NCBI RefSeq assembly: GCF_000372425.1
Contig: NZ_AQVD01000004.1
Span: 62,622-126,621 of the forward strand
From: Streptococcus ferus DSM 20646
GTDB lineage: Bacteria > Bacillota > Bacilli > Lactobacillales > Streptococcaceae
Direction of reading: 5' to 3'
Length of the DNA: 64,000 nucleotides
This document shows, in pieces, positions 62,607-64,000 of the stretch (positions are counted from its first letter, which is position 1; the number at the start of each line of letters is the position of its first letter). The position numbers and the translations under genes were made by a program. The notes under the pieces were generated by a model. That model did not search any database. It was given only the letters and a program-made list of their open reading frames with translations, and had not been told where the DNA came from.

Positions 62607-63239
62607 ATGGCTTTAGAACTCTTAACACCTTTTACCAAGGTGGAATTAGAAGAAGAAAAAAAAGAGACCGACCGTAAACAAATCGGGATTTTGGGCGGTA
62701 ATTTTAACCCTGTTCACAACGCCCATCTGGTGGTAGCGGATCAGGTGCGTCAGCAGCTTGGCTTAGATCAGGTCTTCCTAATGCCGGAATTCATACCGCC
62801 TCACGTTGATAAAAAAGGAACCATTGATGAAAAACATCGTCTGAAGATGTTGGAGCTAGCTATCGAGGGGATTTCCGGTCTGTCAATTGAACACATTGAA
62901 CTAGAACGTCGGGGGATTTCATATACCTATGACACAATGAGATTACTGACCGAGCAAAACCCAGATGTGGATTATTATTTTATCATCGGGGCTGACATGG
63001 TAGACTATCTGCCCAAGTGGCACCGGATTGATGAACTCATCAACTTAGTGCAGTTTGTCGGTGTTCAGCGTCCTAAGTATAAGGCGGGAACCTCCTACCC
63101 TGTGATTTGGGTAGATGTACCGCTGATGGATATCTCATCAAGCATGGTGCGGGATTTTATCCAGCAAGGTCGAAAGCCCAACTTCCTATTGCCAAAACCA
63201 GTTCTTGATTATATTGAGAAAGAAGGGCTGTATCAATGA
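62607..63239 (+). CDS. nadD: Nicotinate-mononucleotide adenylyltransferase
   Basis: Adenylates nicotinate mononucleotide in NAD synthesis. It has 210 aa from ATG 62607, which has a strong SD (ggagg, 5 nt); the ATG at 62583 has none. Nucleotidyltransferase motifs are [12 protein letters not shown] and the late [10 protein letters not shown]. Overlaps the yqeK start by 4 bp. Functionally linked to the nicotinamidase at 45.9 kb, which supplies nicotinate. Confidence 0.95.
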   Translation: MALELLTPFTKVELEEEKKETDRKQIGILGGNFNPVHNAHLVVADQVRQQLGLDQVFLMPEFIPPHVDKKGTIDEKHRLKMLELAIEGISGLSIEHIELERRGISYTYDTMRLLTEQNPDVDYYFIIGADMVDYLPKWHRIDELINLVQFVGVQRPKYKAGTSYPVIWVDVPLMDISSSMVRDFIQQGRKPNFLLPKPVLDYIEKEGLYQ

Positions 63240-63826
63240 CCTATGAAACCTATCTCGGCCTCAGTCGAGAAGAAGTTCTTGAAAAAGTCAGGGCGGTTAT
63301 GTCTGAAAAGCGGTTTCAACATGTCTTGGGGGTTGAAAAAGCCTGTGTGGCATTGGCAGAAGCCAATGCTTACGACACTGAAAAAGCAGGTTTAGCAGGA
63401 CTTCTGCATGATTATGCCAAAGAATTGTCGGACCAGGACTTTGTAGACTTGATTGATCGGTACAGTCTGGATACTGATTTGAAAAATTGGGGCAATAATA
63501 TCTGGCATGGGGTCGTTGGCATTTATAAAATCAAGGAAGATCTGGGTCTAGAAGATCCGGACATTTTGCAGGCGATTGAGCGTCATACCATCGGCTCTAG
63601 CCAGATGTCGACCTTGGATAAGATTGTTTATGTCGCTGATTACATTGAAGATGGCCGTAACTTTCCCGGAGTGGCTGAGGCTAGAGAAATTGCGAGACAT
63701 TCACTGAATCGGGCTGTAGCCTATGAAACGGCTTCAACAGTAGCCTACTTGGCGAAGCAAGGAGTTCCTATTTACCCCAGAACCCTAGAAACCTATAATG
63801 CTTATGTCCGTTATTTGAAGGAGTAA
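63236..63826 (+). CDS. yqeK: HD-domain hydrolase YqeK
   Basis: HD-superfamily phosphohydrolase, 196 aa. Metal site residues are seen in [24 protein letters not shown] (the HD pair) and [25 protein letters not shown]. YqeK enzymes hydrolyse Ap4A symmetrically (established for the family). Coupled to nadD by the ATGA overlap. Confidence 0.92.
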   Translation: MTYETYLGLSREEVLEKVRAVMSEKRFQHVLGVEKACVALAEANAYDTEKAGLAGLLHDYAKELSDQDFVDLIDRYSLDTDLKNWGNNIWHGVVGIYKIKEDLGLEDPDILQAIERHTIGSSQMSTLDKIVYVADYIEDGRNFPGVAEAREIARHSLNRAVAYETASTVAYLAKQGVPIYPRTLETYNAYVRYLKE

Positions 63827-63827
63827 T

Positions 63828-64000
63828 ATGCGAGAAACTGTAACAAAAACCATCGCAGCCAATTTATTTCGTGGCATTGAAGCCGTAGGCGGCCATTTAG
63901 ATATTTGCGAGAGTGGTCTCTTGTTTCGACCGCATGGTGTGAATTTTCAGACCCAAGAGGAATTTATTTCTTATGAGCATGTTCTTCAGGTTCAACCTTG
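63828..64000 (+). CDS. GRAM/PH-like small protein (partial, runs off the window end)
   Basis: Begins 1 nt after the yqeK stop with the SD aaggag overlapping the yqeK end. The 57 visible residues (MRETVTKTIAANLFRGIEAV, then GGHLDICESGLLFRPHGVNF and EEFISYEHVLQVQ) look like a GRAM/PH-type beta-barrel start. The rest is outside the window. Function unknown; co-transcription with nadD-yqeK is likely. Confidence 0.6.
   Translation, partial: MRETVTKTIAANLFRGIEAVGGHLDICESGLLFRPHGVNFQTQEEFISYEHVLQVQP

Noticed and set aside
1-64000. CRISPR arrays, insertion sequences, prophage or tRNA genes
   Set aside because: No regular direct repeats with spacers, no transposase or integrase frames, and no cloverleaf recognised in intergenic DNA.

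Overview
The window looks like chromosome from a low-GC Gram-positive coccus of the genus Streptococcus, close to the mutans group. The basis is gene content and order: a divergent sucrose locus (scrR-scrB / scrA-scrK), secA followed by two DAHP synthases, acpS-alr-recG, codY-pncA, and yqeG-yqeH-yhbY-nadD-yqeK. A secreted, non-catalytic protein made of glucan-binding-type repeats also fits. I cannot name the species. I see no rRNA, tRNA, CRISPR array, prophage or insertion sequence.

Layout. 1-8.7 kb holds DNA maintenance and housekeeping genes: recD2 (cut by the window start), lepB, rnhC, zapA, cvpA, mutS2, trxA and an iron-sulfur-cluster-less mutY. 8.7-9.5 kb has no conventional gene. A near-perfect promoter, overlapped by a cre-like site, drives two tiny SD-equipped ORFs that both end in the same motif (RYKNGD), followed by about 420 nt of hairpin-rich RNA and a terminator. 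9.5-19.4 kb carries rpsF-ssb-rpsR, three membrane proteins, uvrA, pepQ, dCMP deaminase, efp, an Asp23 protein and nusB. 19.4-25 kb is the sucrose PTS regulon. 25-33.3 kb is secA, two aroG-type genes, acpS, alr and recG. 33.3-33.5 kb holds a free-standing 24-codon gene behind four 11-bp direct repeats. 33.5-43.6 kb has an aldo/keto reductase, a membrane zincin, an ascorbate-type PTS with a split transketolase, asparaginase, a HAD fusion protein and a universal stress protein. 43.8-51.9 kb has an alanine-type aminotransferase, codY, nicotinamidase and a T-box-controlled aspS2-gatCAB group. 51.9-57.9 kb has a DMT transporter and a TetR-MFS-ABC efflux operon. 58.4-60.3 kb is the glucan-binding protein, and 60.6-64 kb is the yqeG-to-yqeK operon.

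How parts work together. ScrA imports and phosphorylates sucrose, ScrB cleaves sucrose-6-phosphate, ScrK phosphorylates the released fructose, and ScrR represses through operators between scrB and scrA. The second aspartyl-tRNA synthetase has a His where discriminating enzymes have Leu, sits behind a T-box whose best specifier reading is AAC (Asn), and precedes gatCAB. Together these suggest tRNA-dependent asparagine formation. A CodY box lies directly upstream of the codY promoter.

The items I consider most likely to be new are the twin-peptide/RNA locus (8.74-9.38 kb), the 24-aa gene with four 11-bp operator repeats (33.29-33.50 kb), a shared leaderless-mRNA architecture at rnhC, mutS2 and mutY, and a hairpin array after gatB. 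All small-ORF and RNA calls rest on reading the sequence alone; no alignment, folding or database search was run.
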